Shown here: positions 8,167 to 15,936 of the stretch, piece after piece
Position numbering within the stretch: position 1 is the stretch's first letter
How the letters are laid out: the number at the start of each line of letters is the position of its first letter
Assembly: GCA_964496575.1 (NCBI GenBank)
Contig: CAZCAC010000165.1
Span: forward strand, 1-16,674
Direction: 5' to 3'
Source of the DNA: CAZCAC01 sp964496575
GTDB lineage: Bacteria; Planctomycetota; UBA1135; GCA-002686595
DNA length: 16,674 nt
Made by a program: the position numbers and the translations under genes
The notes under the pieces: generated by a model
Databases searched by the model: none
The model's input: the letters and a program-made list of their open reading frames with translations, nothing else
What the model was told of the DNA's origin: nothing

Positions 8167-9743
8167 TCGGTCCGGTCGTACCCGGCGACCAGGGCGGCGA
8201 TCTCCGCGGTGGGCGAGACGCGCGAGTCCTCCGCGACCGGGGTGAAGCGCTCGCGGAAGTCCTCCAGCTCGAGACGCAGCCACGAGGCGAGCCCGGCCCC
8301 GAGGGAACCGAGCGCGGGGGGCAGGGCGCCGGTGCGGGCGGAGCGCCGCCAGCCGCGGTTGTGCCGGCCGTACAACCCCGGCTCGTGGCGTCGGCGAGCG
8401 AGCTGGACGAGGCGCTCGCGCAGGAAGGCGCGCGCGGTGCGCACCCAGATCGAGGGACCCGTGGCCGCGACGAGGGGGGGTGGGTTCGGGCCGGTGAAGC
8501 GCCGGAGCTCGAGCCCGCCGAAGGCGGAGTCGAGGAAGAACGCGGCGGCCATCGCCCGGGCGTCGCCGAGCAGCTCGTAGTCTCCTTGCCCGCGGCAGGC
8601 GAGCTGCCGGAAGCAGTCGCGCTGGCCCGACGGGGCGTGCTCGGCGAGGCACGCCTCGAGCTCGGATCCACCGAGGGCGCCGCGCAGGTCATCGCCGATG
8701 ATCCGCGCCGCGTTCAGGACGGTGGCGACACCTCGCTGGAGAGGGGCGCCGAAGAGAGGGTCGCAGGAGCCCGCCGCGTCGCCGACGAGGAACCAGCCGA
8801 GGCCGCAGAGCTGCTTCGGGTACCAGCAGGGTCGGTCCTCGTCGCGGAAGCTCTCGGGGTCGATCCGGGCGCCGCGCAGGAGCTCCCGCAGGCCCGCGCG
8901 CGAGCGGACGAAACGGGAGTACGCCTGGAGCGGATCGACCTCGCGCGACAGCTGGAAGAGCTCGGGGTCGCAGGAGAGGGCCACGGCTCCTTGCGACTCG
9001 GGCAGCGGCGTGAGGCGCGCGCACCAGCCCCGGCCGCAGAAGTGGTTCGCCGCCAGCGACCGCGAGGCGGGCCAGAACGGCAGCGGGCTCCGGCCGCCTC
9101 CGTCGGGCTCGCGCACCGAGGACCACCGCGCCTCGTACAGCTCGAGCGGCGGGTGCTCGAGCCGGGAACGGAGCTCCAGCGTCCGCGCCAGCTGCGCGGC
9201 GCTGCCGCCGGCGTCGACCACCCAGCGGGCTTCCACTCGCCGTGGACCGGCCTCGGTCTCCACGGTGAGCCGGCTCCACGGCCAGTGCGGTTCGATCGAC
9301 TCCACGCGCGTCGGCCTGGCGACCGCCACGCCCGCTCGCGCCGCCCGGTCGAGGAGCGACTCGGCGAAGCGGGCGCGGTCGACGTGGAAGGTGGGCAGCT
9401 CGGGAACCGACCGGGTCCCGAGCTCGCTCATCTCCTCGAGTGGGCAGGACTCCGAGTCGGCGAACCAGAAGCGTGCGCCGTGGGAGGGCACGTGGTCCCG
9501 TGCCAGGAGCCCGCCGAGGAGAAGGTCACGGCTGAAGAAGAGGCCGGCCAGTCCCGAGACGATCTCGCCGCCCGCGGGGCGGAACGCCGGCTCCCGTTCC
9601 AGGAGCAGGAGCCGCGCGCCGCCGAGCCGCTGGCGCAGGAGCAGGGCCAGCGCGCTGCCGCAGATCCCCCCGCCGACGATCGCGACCTCGCAACGCTGGT
9701 AGGGCAGGGCACGGGTGGACTGGCTGGGCATGGTGGGGCTCAT
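8145..9743 (-). CDS. FAD-dependent oxidoreductase, halogenase-like, signature lost
   Basis: This 532-residue flavoprotein belongs to the group that includes tryptophan-halogenase-like and geranylgeranyl-reductase-like proteins. It has the dinucleotide-binding G24-x-G26-x-x-G29, the VDRARF stretch (121-126), VDAGG (176-180) and the second FAD motif GWFLVGDAAG (316-325). Flavin-dependent halogenases carry WxWxIP; here the aligned place near W240 reads GWCARLTPLP. Halogenation is therefore unlikely, while oxidation, reduction or epoxidation of an unknown substrate remains possible. After residue 400 it has a long C-terminal extension without recognised motifs. The ATG at 9743 is used; an alternative ATG lies at 9731. 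It starts 34 bp after the stop of the MFS/spermidine-synthase-like gene, so the two are probably one operon. No strong ribosome binding site is seen. Confidence 0.83.
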   Translation of the reverse strand: MSPTMPSQSTRALPYQRCEVAIVGGGICGSALALLLRQRLGGARLLLLEREPAFRPAGGEIVSGLAGLFFSRDLLLGGLLARDHVPSHGARFWFADSESCPLEEMSELGTRSVPELPTFHVDRARFAESLLDRAARAGVAVARPTRVESIEPHWPWSRLTVETEAGPRRVEARWVVDAGGSAAQLARTLELRSRLEHPPLELYEARWSSVREPDGGGRSPLPFWPASRSLAANHFCGRGWCARLTPLPESQGAVALSCDPELFQLSREVDPLQAYSRFVRSRAGLRELLRGARIDPESFRDEDRPCWYPKQLCGLGWFLVGDAAGSCDPLFGAPLQRGVATVLNAARIIGDDLRGALGGSELEACLAEHAPSGQRDCFRQLACRGQGDYELLGDARAMAAAFFLDSAFGGLELRRFTGPNPPPLVAATGPSIWVRTARAFLRERLVQLARRRHEPGLYGRHNRGWRRSARTGALPPALGSLGAGLASWLRLELEDFRERFTPVAEDSRVSPTAEIAALVAGYDRTDQALRRS

Positions 9744-9777
9744 GATACCCGGTTCCGGATCGCCTCGGGGGAGGCGC

Positions 9778-12147
9778 TCACAACGGCGGCAAGGCGAACA
9801 GCTCCTCGCCGTAGCGCTCCGCCGCCGCGCTCGTCCCCCCGGGCAGCGCGTCGAGGAAGCGCGAGAGGATCTCTCGCACCTCGCGGGCCCGCTCGCGGCT
9901 CGCTTCCGGAAGCGCCTCGACGAAGGACTCCCGCCCGGCCCAGCGCAGCGCCGGGATGGAGTAGCCACCGAGGTAAGAGAGCGGCGCGCGGAACTCGAGC
10001 ACGGGGCGGTCGTCGCGCATCGGCGCCGTGCCCCGTACGTACTCGCGCAGCGCGGAATCGTCGGCGACGAGGAGCGCGACCAGCTCCGCCGCCGAGTGGA
10101 CCGCGGTCTCCGCCAGGCGCGCCTGCACCGGCGGAGGGATGAAGATCCGGGTGAGGTCCCGCTCACCGGGCAGCGGTCCTTCCGAGCCGACCAGCGCCAG
10201 GTCGTAGGCGGTCAGCCACGCGGAGGTGTGCGGGAACGCGGCGCACCAGGTGGCGATCACCGTCTTCACGTCCTCCTCGGAGAGCTGATAGAGGGGCAGC
10301 CACTGCGAGGCGACGCCGCCGGGGGCGAGGTGCTCGGCCATCGCGGTGAAGTGCTCGAGCGAGTAGAGATCGCTCGAACCGCGCGTCCACGGGTGAATCG
10401 GGTCGGAGGTGATCAGGTCCCAGCGCTCCTCGCTGAGCGCCATCGCGTGGCGACCGTCGGTGACGCGCACCCGCGTTCGCTCGTCGAAGAGCAGCGCGCC
10501 GTTCCAGGTGGAGAAGTGCGACGCCGCGATCGGCACCGCGGGGGAGATCTCGATCACCAGGAGCTCCTCCAGCGTCGGGAAGTCGAGCAGCGAGCCGGCG
10601 GTCATCCCGGTGCCCATGCCGATCACCGCGGCCCGCTCTACCTCGCCGTGCAGGAGGGCGGGAACCTGGCCGAGGAAGCGCTGCAGGCGCAGGTCGACCG
10701 GCGCGCTGGTCGCGACCACCTTGCCGTTGACGCGCAGCGCGCGAAGCACGCGCTCGTTCGACTCGCGCACCTCCTCGACCGAGACGGTGGCGAGGGAGTC
10801 GCGTCCGACGTAGAGGACGGTCGCCTGCTGCGGCGCTCCGCCGACCAGGGCGACGTGCGTCGCTCCCACGAGGAGCGTGGCGACCGCGGCGAGTAGCACC
10901 TCCTTGCCGCGCCGTCCGGGGACGATGGCCCCGGCCAGGAGCGCGAGGCCGAGGACCAGGGCGAGGCCCGCTCGCGGCCCCAGCTCCGGGATGAGGAAGA
11001 ACGCGGCGAGGAGGCTCCCGCTCAGCGCCCCGGCGGTGTTGAAGGCGTAGACGCGCGAGAGCGCCGACTCCGGGCCGACCGCCGGGTGGCGCCGCAGCAG
11101 CGCGGCCGCCGCCGAGGGCAGCGCGGCCCCCAGCGCGAGCGCGGGGGGTAGCAGGGCCAGCGCCGCGAAGAGCGCGTGCGAGGCCCAGAGTCGCACGATC
11201 CCCGCGCCCGTGGGCATGCGGTTGCGCAGCGGCGCGAAGAGGTCGGTCTCGCCGAGCTGCCAGCGCAGGACCAGGAGGCCGAGCAGGGCGACGACCGGCA
11301 GGAAGAGCGCGCAGCGCGAGAGCGTCGAGGCGCTCGCGACGAGCCGCCGCTTCGCGCCGTCCCTCCGCTGTACCAGCTGAGCGCTGCCCAGCCCGATCCC
11401 GGCCAGGAACACGCCGAGGACGATCGCGTAGGCGTAGACCGAAGCGCCGGTCACCGTCACCAGCAGGCGGACGAGGATCACCTCCAGGGCCAGCCCGCAG
11501 CACCCCATGAGCAACGCGGCCACGAGGATCGGATCGAAGAGGGGAGCCGGTCGCTCCGGTGCGGCGAGCTCGAGCGCGGGAGCGCCGAGGAACCAGCGCA
11601 GTGCCAGGGCCGCGGCGAGGAAGTCGACCGCCGCCGCGATCCAGAGCGCTCCGGAGAGGCCGACCAGCGGCATCAGGAGCAGCGGCCCCAGTAGCGCGCC
11701 GATCGCCGCGCCGAGGGTGTTCGCGCCGTAGAACGCCGACGTCTCCGAGCCCGCCTCGCTCGCGAGTCGAATCGTCAGACGACCCATCAGCGGAAAGGTC
11801 GCGCCCATCGCCAGCGTCGGCGGGAGGAGGAAGACCGCGCCGAGGAACGCGCGCCCGGCGAACCCCTCGACGGGGGAGAAGAGGGGCAGGAGCCAGGGGG
11901 AGAGCGCCGCCCAGATGCCCACGCCGATCTCGAGCAGGGCGAAGAGGCGCTCGGGGTGGAGCGCCGCTCGCGCGGGGCGGGCGAAGAGCCAGGCGCCCAG
12001 TCCCATGCCCCCCATGAAGATCGCCAGCACCACCGCCAGCGCCACCGCGTCGCTGCCGACCAGCCGGGCGAGGAGGCGGATCCAGACCGTCTCGTAGACC
12101 AGGGCGGCCATACCGGTGAGGAAGAAGACGCAATCGCTCTTTCGCAT
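9778..12147 (-). CDS. MFS-like membrane protein fused to spermidine-synthase-like domain
   Basis: This is a 789-residue two-part protein. Residues 8-435 contain about 12 to 14 hydrophobic helices with repeated small-residue patterns, as in the fused MFS/spermidine synthase family. Residues 440-789 form a cytosolic Rossmann methyltransferase-type fold like SpeE: IGMGTG (509-514), an acidic residue closing the next strand (E533 in VIEIS), DGRH (564-567) and SDPIHPW (581-587). The last motif is characteristic of these membrane fusions rather than of classical SpeE, which has GGGDGG and a DSTDP-type aminopropyl site. Polyamine synthesis is therefore an open question, and export or modification of a small molecule is possible. 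The ATG at 12147 has no Shine-Dalgarno sequence. It is divergent from a nucleosidase-like gene 31 bp away and is the first gene of an operon with the flavoprotein. Confidence 0.88.
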   Translation of the reverse strand: MRKSDCVFFLTGMAALVYETVWIRLLARLVGSDAVALAVVLAIFMGGMGLGAWLFARPARAALHPERLFALLEIGVGIWAALSPWLLPLFSPVEGFAGRAFLGAVFLLPPTLAMGATFPLMGRLTIRLASEAGSETSAFYGANTLGAAIGALLGPLLLMPLVGLSGALWIAAAVDFLAAALALRWFLGAPALELAAPERPAPLFDPILVAALLMGCCGLALEVILVRLLVTVTGASVYAYAIVLGVFLAGIGLGSAQLVQRRDGAKRRLVASASTLSRCALFLPVVALLGLLVLRWQLGETDLFAPLRNRMPTGAGIVRLWASHALFAALALLPPALALGAALPSAAAALLRRHPAVGPESALSRVYAFNTAGALSGSLLAAFFLIPELGPRAGLALVLGLALLAGAIVPGRRGKEVLLAAVATLLVGATHVALVGGAPQQATVLYVGRDSLATVSVEEVRESNERVLRALRVNGKVVATSAPVDLRLQRFLGQVPALLHGEVERAAVIGMGTGMTAGSLLDFPTLEELLVIEISPAVPIAASHFSTWNGALLFDERTRVRVTDGRHAMALSEERWDLITSDPIHPWTRGSSDLYSLEHFTAMAEHLAPGGVASQWLPLYQLSEEDVKTVIATWCAAFPHTSAWLTAYDLALVGSEGPLPGERDLTRIFIPPPVQARLAETAVHSAAELVALLVADDSALREYVRGTAPMRDDRPVLEFRAPLSYLGGYSIPALRWAGRESFVEALPEASRERAREVREILSRFLDALPGGTSAAAERYGEELFALPPL

Positions 12148-12178
12148 GGGAGGCGGGGCGGCGCCACAATAGCGGGCG
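12141..12178. promoter_or_regulatory. Minimal divergent promoter region
   Basis: Only 31 bp (12148-12178) separate the start codons of two divergent genes, and its single A/T-bearing patch is CACAATAG (12165-12172). On the + strand, CACAAT (12165-12170) could be a -10 element with TTCGCA (12141-12146) as a -35 element at an 18-base spacing. Transcription would then begin at or next to the ATG at 12179. On the minus strand, the same patch reads TATTGT, 18 bases before the ATG at 12147. This is inferred from weak consensus matches. Confidence 0.35.
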
Positions 12179-12868
12179 ATGGGAGAGGGAATACAGGAGC
12201 GCGGTCCGGAAAGCGCCGTCACCGGCGTGATCTGTGCGCTGCCCGCCGAGCTGGGCGGGCTGGCCGGCGGCCGGGTGGGAGCCCGGCAGCGACAGGGGCT
12301 CGAGCTCCTGGAGCTCGACTGCGGCGGCGCACCGCTCCTCGCCTGTATCTCCGGGGTCGGCAAGGTGCGCGCCGCCCGGGCGGCGACGATCCTGCTCGCC
12401 GAGGGGGTGGCCCGGCTCCTGGTCGTCGGCACCTGCGGGGGCCTGAAGCGGCACCTCACCCCGGGAACCCTGCTTCACTGCCGGAAGGCGATCCAGGCCG
12501 ACCTGGGGGTCCGGGAGGGGCGCGAGAGCCTGGCGGACCCCGAAATCCTTTCCCACTGGCGGCGGGAGGCCCCGGGTGGGGAGGGGACCTATCTGACCGC
12601 CGACAAGGCGGTGCTGTCCCCCTGGCGCCGCCTGAGGCTGGCTCGAGCGCTGCGGGGCGACTGCGTGGCGGACATGGAGACGGCGGCGGTGGCGGCGGTC
12701 GCCGAGGCGGCGGGAGCCCCCTGGGGGGCGCTCCGCGCGGTCACCGACGGGGCCGGTTGGTTCGGTTCGGCCGCGTTTCGGGTTCACTATCCAGTTCAGG
12801 CGGGTCGCGCAGCCGATACGATACCGGGCCTGCTGAATCGCCTGGCCCCCCCCCGCCGGATTCCCTGA
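12179..12868 (+). CDS. Nucleoside phosphorylase family protein, MTA/SAH-nucleosidase-like
   Basis: This 229-residue protein belongs to the purine nucleoside phosphorylase / MTA-nucleosidase superfamily, which cleaves N-glycosidic bonds of nucleosides such as methylthioadenosine. Motifs in order are CALPAE (19-24, with E24 at the place of the general-acid-side Glu), SGVGKVRAA (58-66), GTCGGL (84-89), ADMETAAVAAVA (164-175, with E167 the ribose-binding Glu) and RAVTDGAG (186-193, with D190 the catalytic Asp). Related subfamilies are futalosine hydrolase MqnB and the hopanoid-linked HpnG, and the sequence alone does not separate them. The ATG at 12179 is kept because the first beta strand (residues 14-20) needs it; a GTG at 12227 is an alternative. 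No ribosome binding site is visible, so the mRNA may be leaderless. It is divergent from a spermidine-synthase-like gene, whose classical family releases methylthioadenosine. Confidence 0.82.
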   Translation: MGEGIQERGPESAVTGVICALPAELGGLAGGRVGARQRQGLELLELDCGGAPLLACISGVGKVRAARAATILLAEGVARLLVVGTCGGLKRHLTPGTLLHCRKAIQADLGVREGRESLADPEILSHWRREAPGGEGTYLTADKAVLSPWRRLRLARALRGDCVADMETAAVAAVAEAAGAPWGALRAVTDGAGWFGSAAFRVHYPVQAGRAADTIPGLLNRLAPPRRIP

Positions 12869-12920
12869 GGGCTCCTCCCGGCGCCGACCCCTCCGAACCG
12901 CCCCTCGTCCACGAGCCTGG

Positions 12921-12949
12921 CGGACCCCCCTTCCCCCTCCCTCTATCAT
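12921..12949 (+). promoter_or_regulatory. Possible promoter for the sugar-phosphate transferase gene
   Basis: TATCAT (12944-12949) is a five-of-six match to a -10 element in an otherwise very GC-rich stretch. CGGACC lies 17 bases upstream (12921-12926) and matches the -35 consensus at only three positions. The start would lie near 12956, giving a leader of about 40 bases to the ATG at 12998. Confidence 0.28.
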
Positions 12950-12965
12950 CAAGCGTGTCTCACCG

Positions 12966-12992
12966 GCGGCGTCCGGTCCTCTCGGTCGCCGC
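12966..12992 (+). other. Leader hairpin just before the sugar-phosphate transferase start
   Basis: GCGGCG (12966-12971) can pair with CGCCGC (12987-12992) around a 15-base loop, ending five bases before the ATG at 12998. The leader has no visible Shine-Dalgarno sequence. The hairpin might influence ribosome access, but such stems are easily formed by chance at this GC content. Confidence 0.22.
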
Positions 12993-12997
12993 GCTCC

Positions 12998-14482
12998 ATG
13001 TCCTCCTTCAGCAATTTCCTGCGGCGCAACTTCGAGCCGCTGATCCTCTCCGCACAGGTCTTCGTCGACCTCGGGGTCTTGCTGTTCTCGTGCGTGGTGG
13101 GGTACTGGATCGGAACGCAGCTGGGAAGCAGTGACGCGGAGAGCCCCGACATCCGGGTCTACCGTCAGGTGTGGGCGTTGATGTCGGCGGTGTGTCTGGT
13201 CAGCTTCCACGCCTTCGGCATGTACAGCCCGGTGAAGAGCCTCCTGAACATGGAGGAGTTCAAGGCGATCGCCAAGGCGACGGTGGTCAGCTTCTTCGTC
13301 TTCTGGACGCTGACCATCCTGCTCCTGCCGGGACGTGGCGGATCGGAAGGGCCGATCCACAGCTTCCTGATGCCGATCCACGAGCAGATCTCCCTGCCCT
13401 TCGACGAGTTCGAGGAGGGAGCCTTCTCGCGCTTGACGGTGGTGATCTCGTTCGTCCTGATCCTGCTGCTGACCACCGCCAGCCGCTTCGCCTCCTTCAA
13501 GTACATCCAGGCGCTGCACCGCCGCGGCATCGGGAACCGCAACGTGCTGATCGTCGGAGCCGGCGCGTGCGGGCAGAAGCTGCAGAACAAGTTCATGCTG
13601 GTGCCGACCCTGGGACTCAACCTGGTCGGCTTCCTCGCGGACGAGTCGGAGGAGAGCCTGATACACCAGCGCTCGATCCTGGGCACCTTCGAGGACCTGG
13701 AGGCGGTGGTCAAGGCGCGCGGGATCAGTGAGGTCTTCGTCGCCCTGCCCGACCAGGCCGAGGACCGGGTGATGGAGATCGCCGCGGAGTGCGAGCGGAT
13801 CGGGACGAAGTTCCTGGTCGTGCCGCGCTTCTACCACCTGCTCTCGCACAAGATCCGGATCGAGAACCTCGACTCGATCCCGCTGATCACGCGGGCGGAG
13901 CGGCGCCGCAGCCTGTTCGGCGCGGCGGCCAAGCGGTTCCTCGACATCCTGCTCTCCTCGACAGTGCTGCTGCTCGGCTTCCCGCTGTTCGTGATCGCGG
14001 CGACCCTGATCAAGCGCGAGTCGGAGGGGCCGGTCTTCTTCATCCAGGACCGCATCGGCCGGGAGAGCAAGGCGTTCAAGATGTACAAGTTCCGGACGAT
14101 GCATCAGCACATGAGCGGCGATGCGCCGACACCGAACTCTCCGTACGACCCCCGGATCACCAAGATCGGCCGCTACCTGCGCCGCTACAGCCTCGACGAG
14201 CTGCCGCAGTTCATCAACGTCCTGCGCGGGGACATGAGCATCGTCGGTCCCCGGCCGGAGATGAGCTTCATCGTCGATGAGTACGGCCCGATGGAGCGGG
14301 ATCGGCTGCGGGTCAAGCCGGGGATCACCGGGCTGTGGCAGATCTCCTACGACCGCCAGCGGGCGATCCACGACAACCTCGACTACGACCTCTACTACAT
14401 CGAGCACCAGTCGCTCCTGCTCGACATGGTGATCATCGCCCTGACCGGCTTCGCGGTGGTCAAGGGTACCGGCGCGTACTGA
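12998..14482 (+). CDS. Polyprenyl-phosphate sugar-1-phosphate transferase (WbaP/WcaJ type)
   Basis: This 494-residue inner-membrane enzyme should transfer a sugar 1-phosphate from a nucleotide sugar to undecaprenyl phosphate, the first step of an exopolysaccharide, capsule or O-antigen unit. Four N-terminal hydrophobic helices (about 17-40, 58-76, 92-111 and 145-167) precede a Rossmann-like segment (NVLIVGAGACG, 182-192). A further membrane segment (about 314-338) leads into the catalytic domain. The core is intact: FIQDRIGRESKAFKMYKFRTM split over 348-368, DPRITKIGRYLRR (384-396), the D400-E401 pair in SLDELPQF, SIVGPRPE (414-421) and KPGITGLWQIS (440-450). It ends in the family-typical GAY. 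The ATG at 12998 begins the usual N-terminus, but no ribosome binding site is seen. The donor sugar cannot be deduced. Confidence 0.94.
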   Translation: MSSFSNFLRRNFEPLILSAQVFVDLGVLLFSCVVGYWIGTQLGSSDAESPDIRVYRQVWALMSAVCLVSFHAFGMYSPVKSLLNMEEFKAIAKATVVSFFVFWTLTILLLPGRGGSEGPIHSFLMPIHEQISLPFDEFEEGAFSRLTVVISFVLILLLTTASRFASFKYIQALHRRGIGNRNVLIVGAGACGQKLQNKFMLVPTLGLNLVGFLADESEESLIHQRSILGTFEDLEAVVKARGISEVFVALPDQAEDRVMEIAAECERIGTKFLVVPRFYHLLSHKIRIENLDSIPLITRAERRRSLFGAAAKRFLDILLSSTVLLLGFPLFVIAATLIKRESEGPVFFIQDRIGRESKAFKMYKFRTMHQHMSGDAPTPNSPYDPRITKIGRYLRRYSLDELPQFINVLRGDMSIVGPRPEMSFIVDEYGPMERDRLRVKPGITGLWQISYDRQRAIHDNLDYDLYYIEHQSLLLDMVIIALTGFAVVKGTGAY

Positions 14483-14757
14483 GAACTGAGAGATGGACGC
14501 TTCGTGGACGTCCCGGCACTGCTCGCCGTACCCAGCACCTGCTCCTGCCCTCCGGCCGGGAGGGGATGCCCTGCGTGCTCCTGGAAGGGGCGACGCCGGT
14601 CGACGGCGAGGCGCCGGGGCGCTGTCCGGCCGAGGTCCTGCTCTTGCCCGCCGGCTCGCCGAGCGAGGCGGGAGCGAGGGGCCATTCCCTGTTCGAGGCG
14701 GGTTTCACCGTCGGCGCGATGGTGGACCGCCGACGCGATCTCTACGCTGACCTCCAG
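14483..14757 (+). pseudogene. Decayed C-terminal fragment of a family 4 glycosyltransferase
   Basis: The 275 bp between the transferase stop and the intact glycosyltransferase hold remains of a GT4 C-terminal domain. In the frame beginning at 14483 one reads GRFVDVPALLA (14495-14527). After a shift of one missing base at about 14528, the frame continues HLLLPSGREGMPCVLLE (14536-14586). This is the classic PS-x-REGMP-x-VLLE segment with its E-x7-E motif. The end, AGA followed by FTVGAMVDR and DLYADL (to 14754), matches the C-terminus of the intact neighbour (AGA, RMVD, VYAEL). About 26 residues between these anchors are missing or scrambled, and the whole N-terminal domain is gone. The E-x7-E segment and the tail lie in the frame of the downstream gene, so an ATG at 14566 could in principle fuse them. 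Confidence 0.72.
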
Positions 14758-15936
14758 TTGAAGATCCTGCACGTGATCACGACCCTCGATGTAGGGGGGG
14801 CGGAGATGCATCTCCTCAGCCAGGTTCGCGGCCAGTGCGCCCGGGGGCACCGGGTCCGGGTCGCTCACCTGAAGGGGAGGGGAACGCTGGCGGAGGACTT
14901 CCGCGCGGCGGGGGTGGAGCAGGTCGTGCAGGTCCCCCTCGGCCCCGGCGCGTCGCGCCTCCTGCCGCACCTGCGCTGGGCGGAGATCGCGCACTCGCAC
15001 CTCCTGAAGGCGGATATGTTCACGGCGCTCCTGGCCACCCTGGCCGGGCGTCGTGGTCGGCTGGTCTCCGGCAAGCACAACGACGAGCAGGTGCTGAAGA
15101 AGCCGCTGGTGTCCTTCGTGCACGGGCTGATCGGCAACCTGCCGCGCCGGACGATCGCGCTCTCCGAGCACGTCGGTCGCTTCGTCCACGAGCACGGCAG
15201 GGTGCGTGGGGAGAGGCTGCGTCGCGTCTACTACGGGATCGACCCCGCGCCCTTCAGCGAGGCCGCCGCGGCGCCGCCGGAGGCGCGGAGAGCGCTGCGG
15301 GAGGAACTCGGCTTCGGCGAGGAGGACGTCGTCCTGATCTGCGTCGCCCGCTTCGCGCCGCAGAAGGCGCACGACGTCCTGCTCCGCGCGTTTCACCGCG
15401 CCCTCGGTGAGCTTCCCGAGGGTCCGCCGCCGCTGCGGCTCCTCCTGGTCGGGGGCGATCCCTTCGGGGACGGCCTCGAGCGCAACCAGGCGCTGGCTCG
15501 CGAGCTCGAGCTGGGGACCCGCTGCTGCTTTGCCGGGATCCGCCGCGACGTGCCGATGCTGATGGCGGCCAGCGACGTGTTCGTGATGAGTTCCTTGTGG
15601 GAGGGGCTCGGTCTGGTCTTCCTCGAGGCGATGGCCACCTCGCTGCCGGTCCTCTCCACCCGCGTCTCGGCGATTCCCGAGGTGGTGGAGGAGGGGGTGA
15701 CGGGCCGCCTGGTGCCCCCGGCCGACGAGGAGGCGCTGGCCCGGGCGATGGTGGAGCTCCACGCCGATCCCGAGGAGCGCGAGCGGCTGGGGCGCGCGGG
15801 CGCGGAGCGCGTGGCCCTGAGCTTCGGGCTCGATCGGATGGTCGACCAGACCCTGGGGGTCTACGCCGAGCTGACCGAGGGAGCCGCGCCCGACCTGGCG
15901 GTGCTCTTCGACCTGCAACCCGACCGGCCAGCGTGA
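14758..15936 (+). CDS. Glycosyltransferase family 4 (GT-B fold)
   Basis: This 392-residue cytosolic glycosyltransferase probably adds a sugar to the lipid-linked unit started by the upstream transferase. The N-terminal domain opens KILHVITTLDVGGAEMHLL, the typical acceptor-side glycine loop. The C-terminal donor-binding domain has VARFAPQKAHDVLLRAF (about 199-215), FAGIRRDVPMLMAASDVFVMSS and the retaining-family E-x7-E in WEGLGLVFLEAMA. It then reads GVTGRLVPPAD. The TTG at 14758 is chosen because GT4 proteins begin at this point. In-frame ATGs at 14719 and 14566 exist, but the residues they add look like the decayed GT4 remnant just upstream. No ribosome binding site is apparent for any of these starts. 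The stop overlaps the truD start by four bases (GTGA). Confidence 0.9.
   Translation: MKILHVITTLDVGGAEMHLLSQVRGQCARGHRVRVAHLKGRGTLAEDFRAAGVEQVVQVPLGPGASRLLPHLRWAEIAHSHLLKADMFTALLATLAGRRGRLVSGKHNDEQVLKKPLVSFVHGLIGNLPRRTIALSEHVGRFVHEHGRVRGERLRRVYYGIDPAPFSEAAAAPPEARRALREELGFGEEDVVLICVARFAPQKAHDVLLRAFHRALGELPEGPPPLRLLLVGGDPFGDGLERNQALARELELGTRCCFAGIRRDVPMLMAASDVFVMSSLWEGLGLVFLEAMATSLPVLSTRVSAIPEVVEEGVTGRLVPPADEEALARAMVELHADPEERERLGRAGAERVALSFGLDRMVDQTLGVYAELTEGAAPDLAVLFDLQPDRPA

Noticed and set aside
9778..12147. True spermidine synthase (speE)
   Set aside because: The domain lacks the classical GGGDGG and DSTDP-type aminopropyltransferase motifs and is fused to a membrane region.
12179..12868. 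Hopanoid biosynthesis nucleosidase (HpnG) and hopanoid cluster
   Set aside because: The fold family fits, but no squalene-hopene cyclase or other hpn gene is nearby, and the motifs fit MTA nucleosidase equally well.
10163..14407. Giant 1414-codon minus-strand open frame
   Set aside because: It spans parts of three well-supported genes on both strands and the divergent promoter. Long open antisense frames are expected at this GC content.
14493..14750. Separate 85-residue gene before the glycosyltransferase
   Set aside because: The translation is Arg/Pro/Gly-rich with less GC bias at third positions. Other frames of the same DNA match glycosyltransferase motifs, so a pseudogene explains it better.
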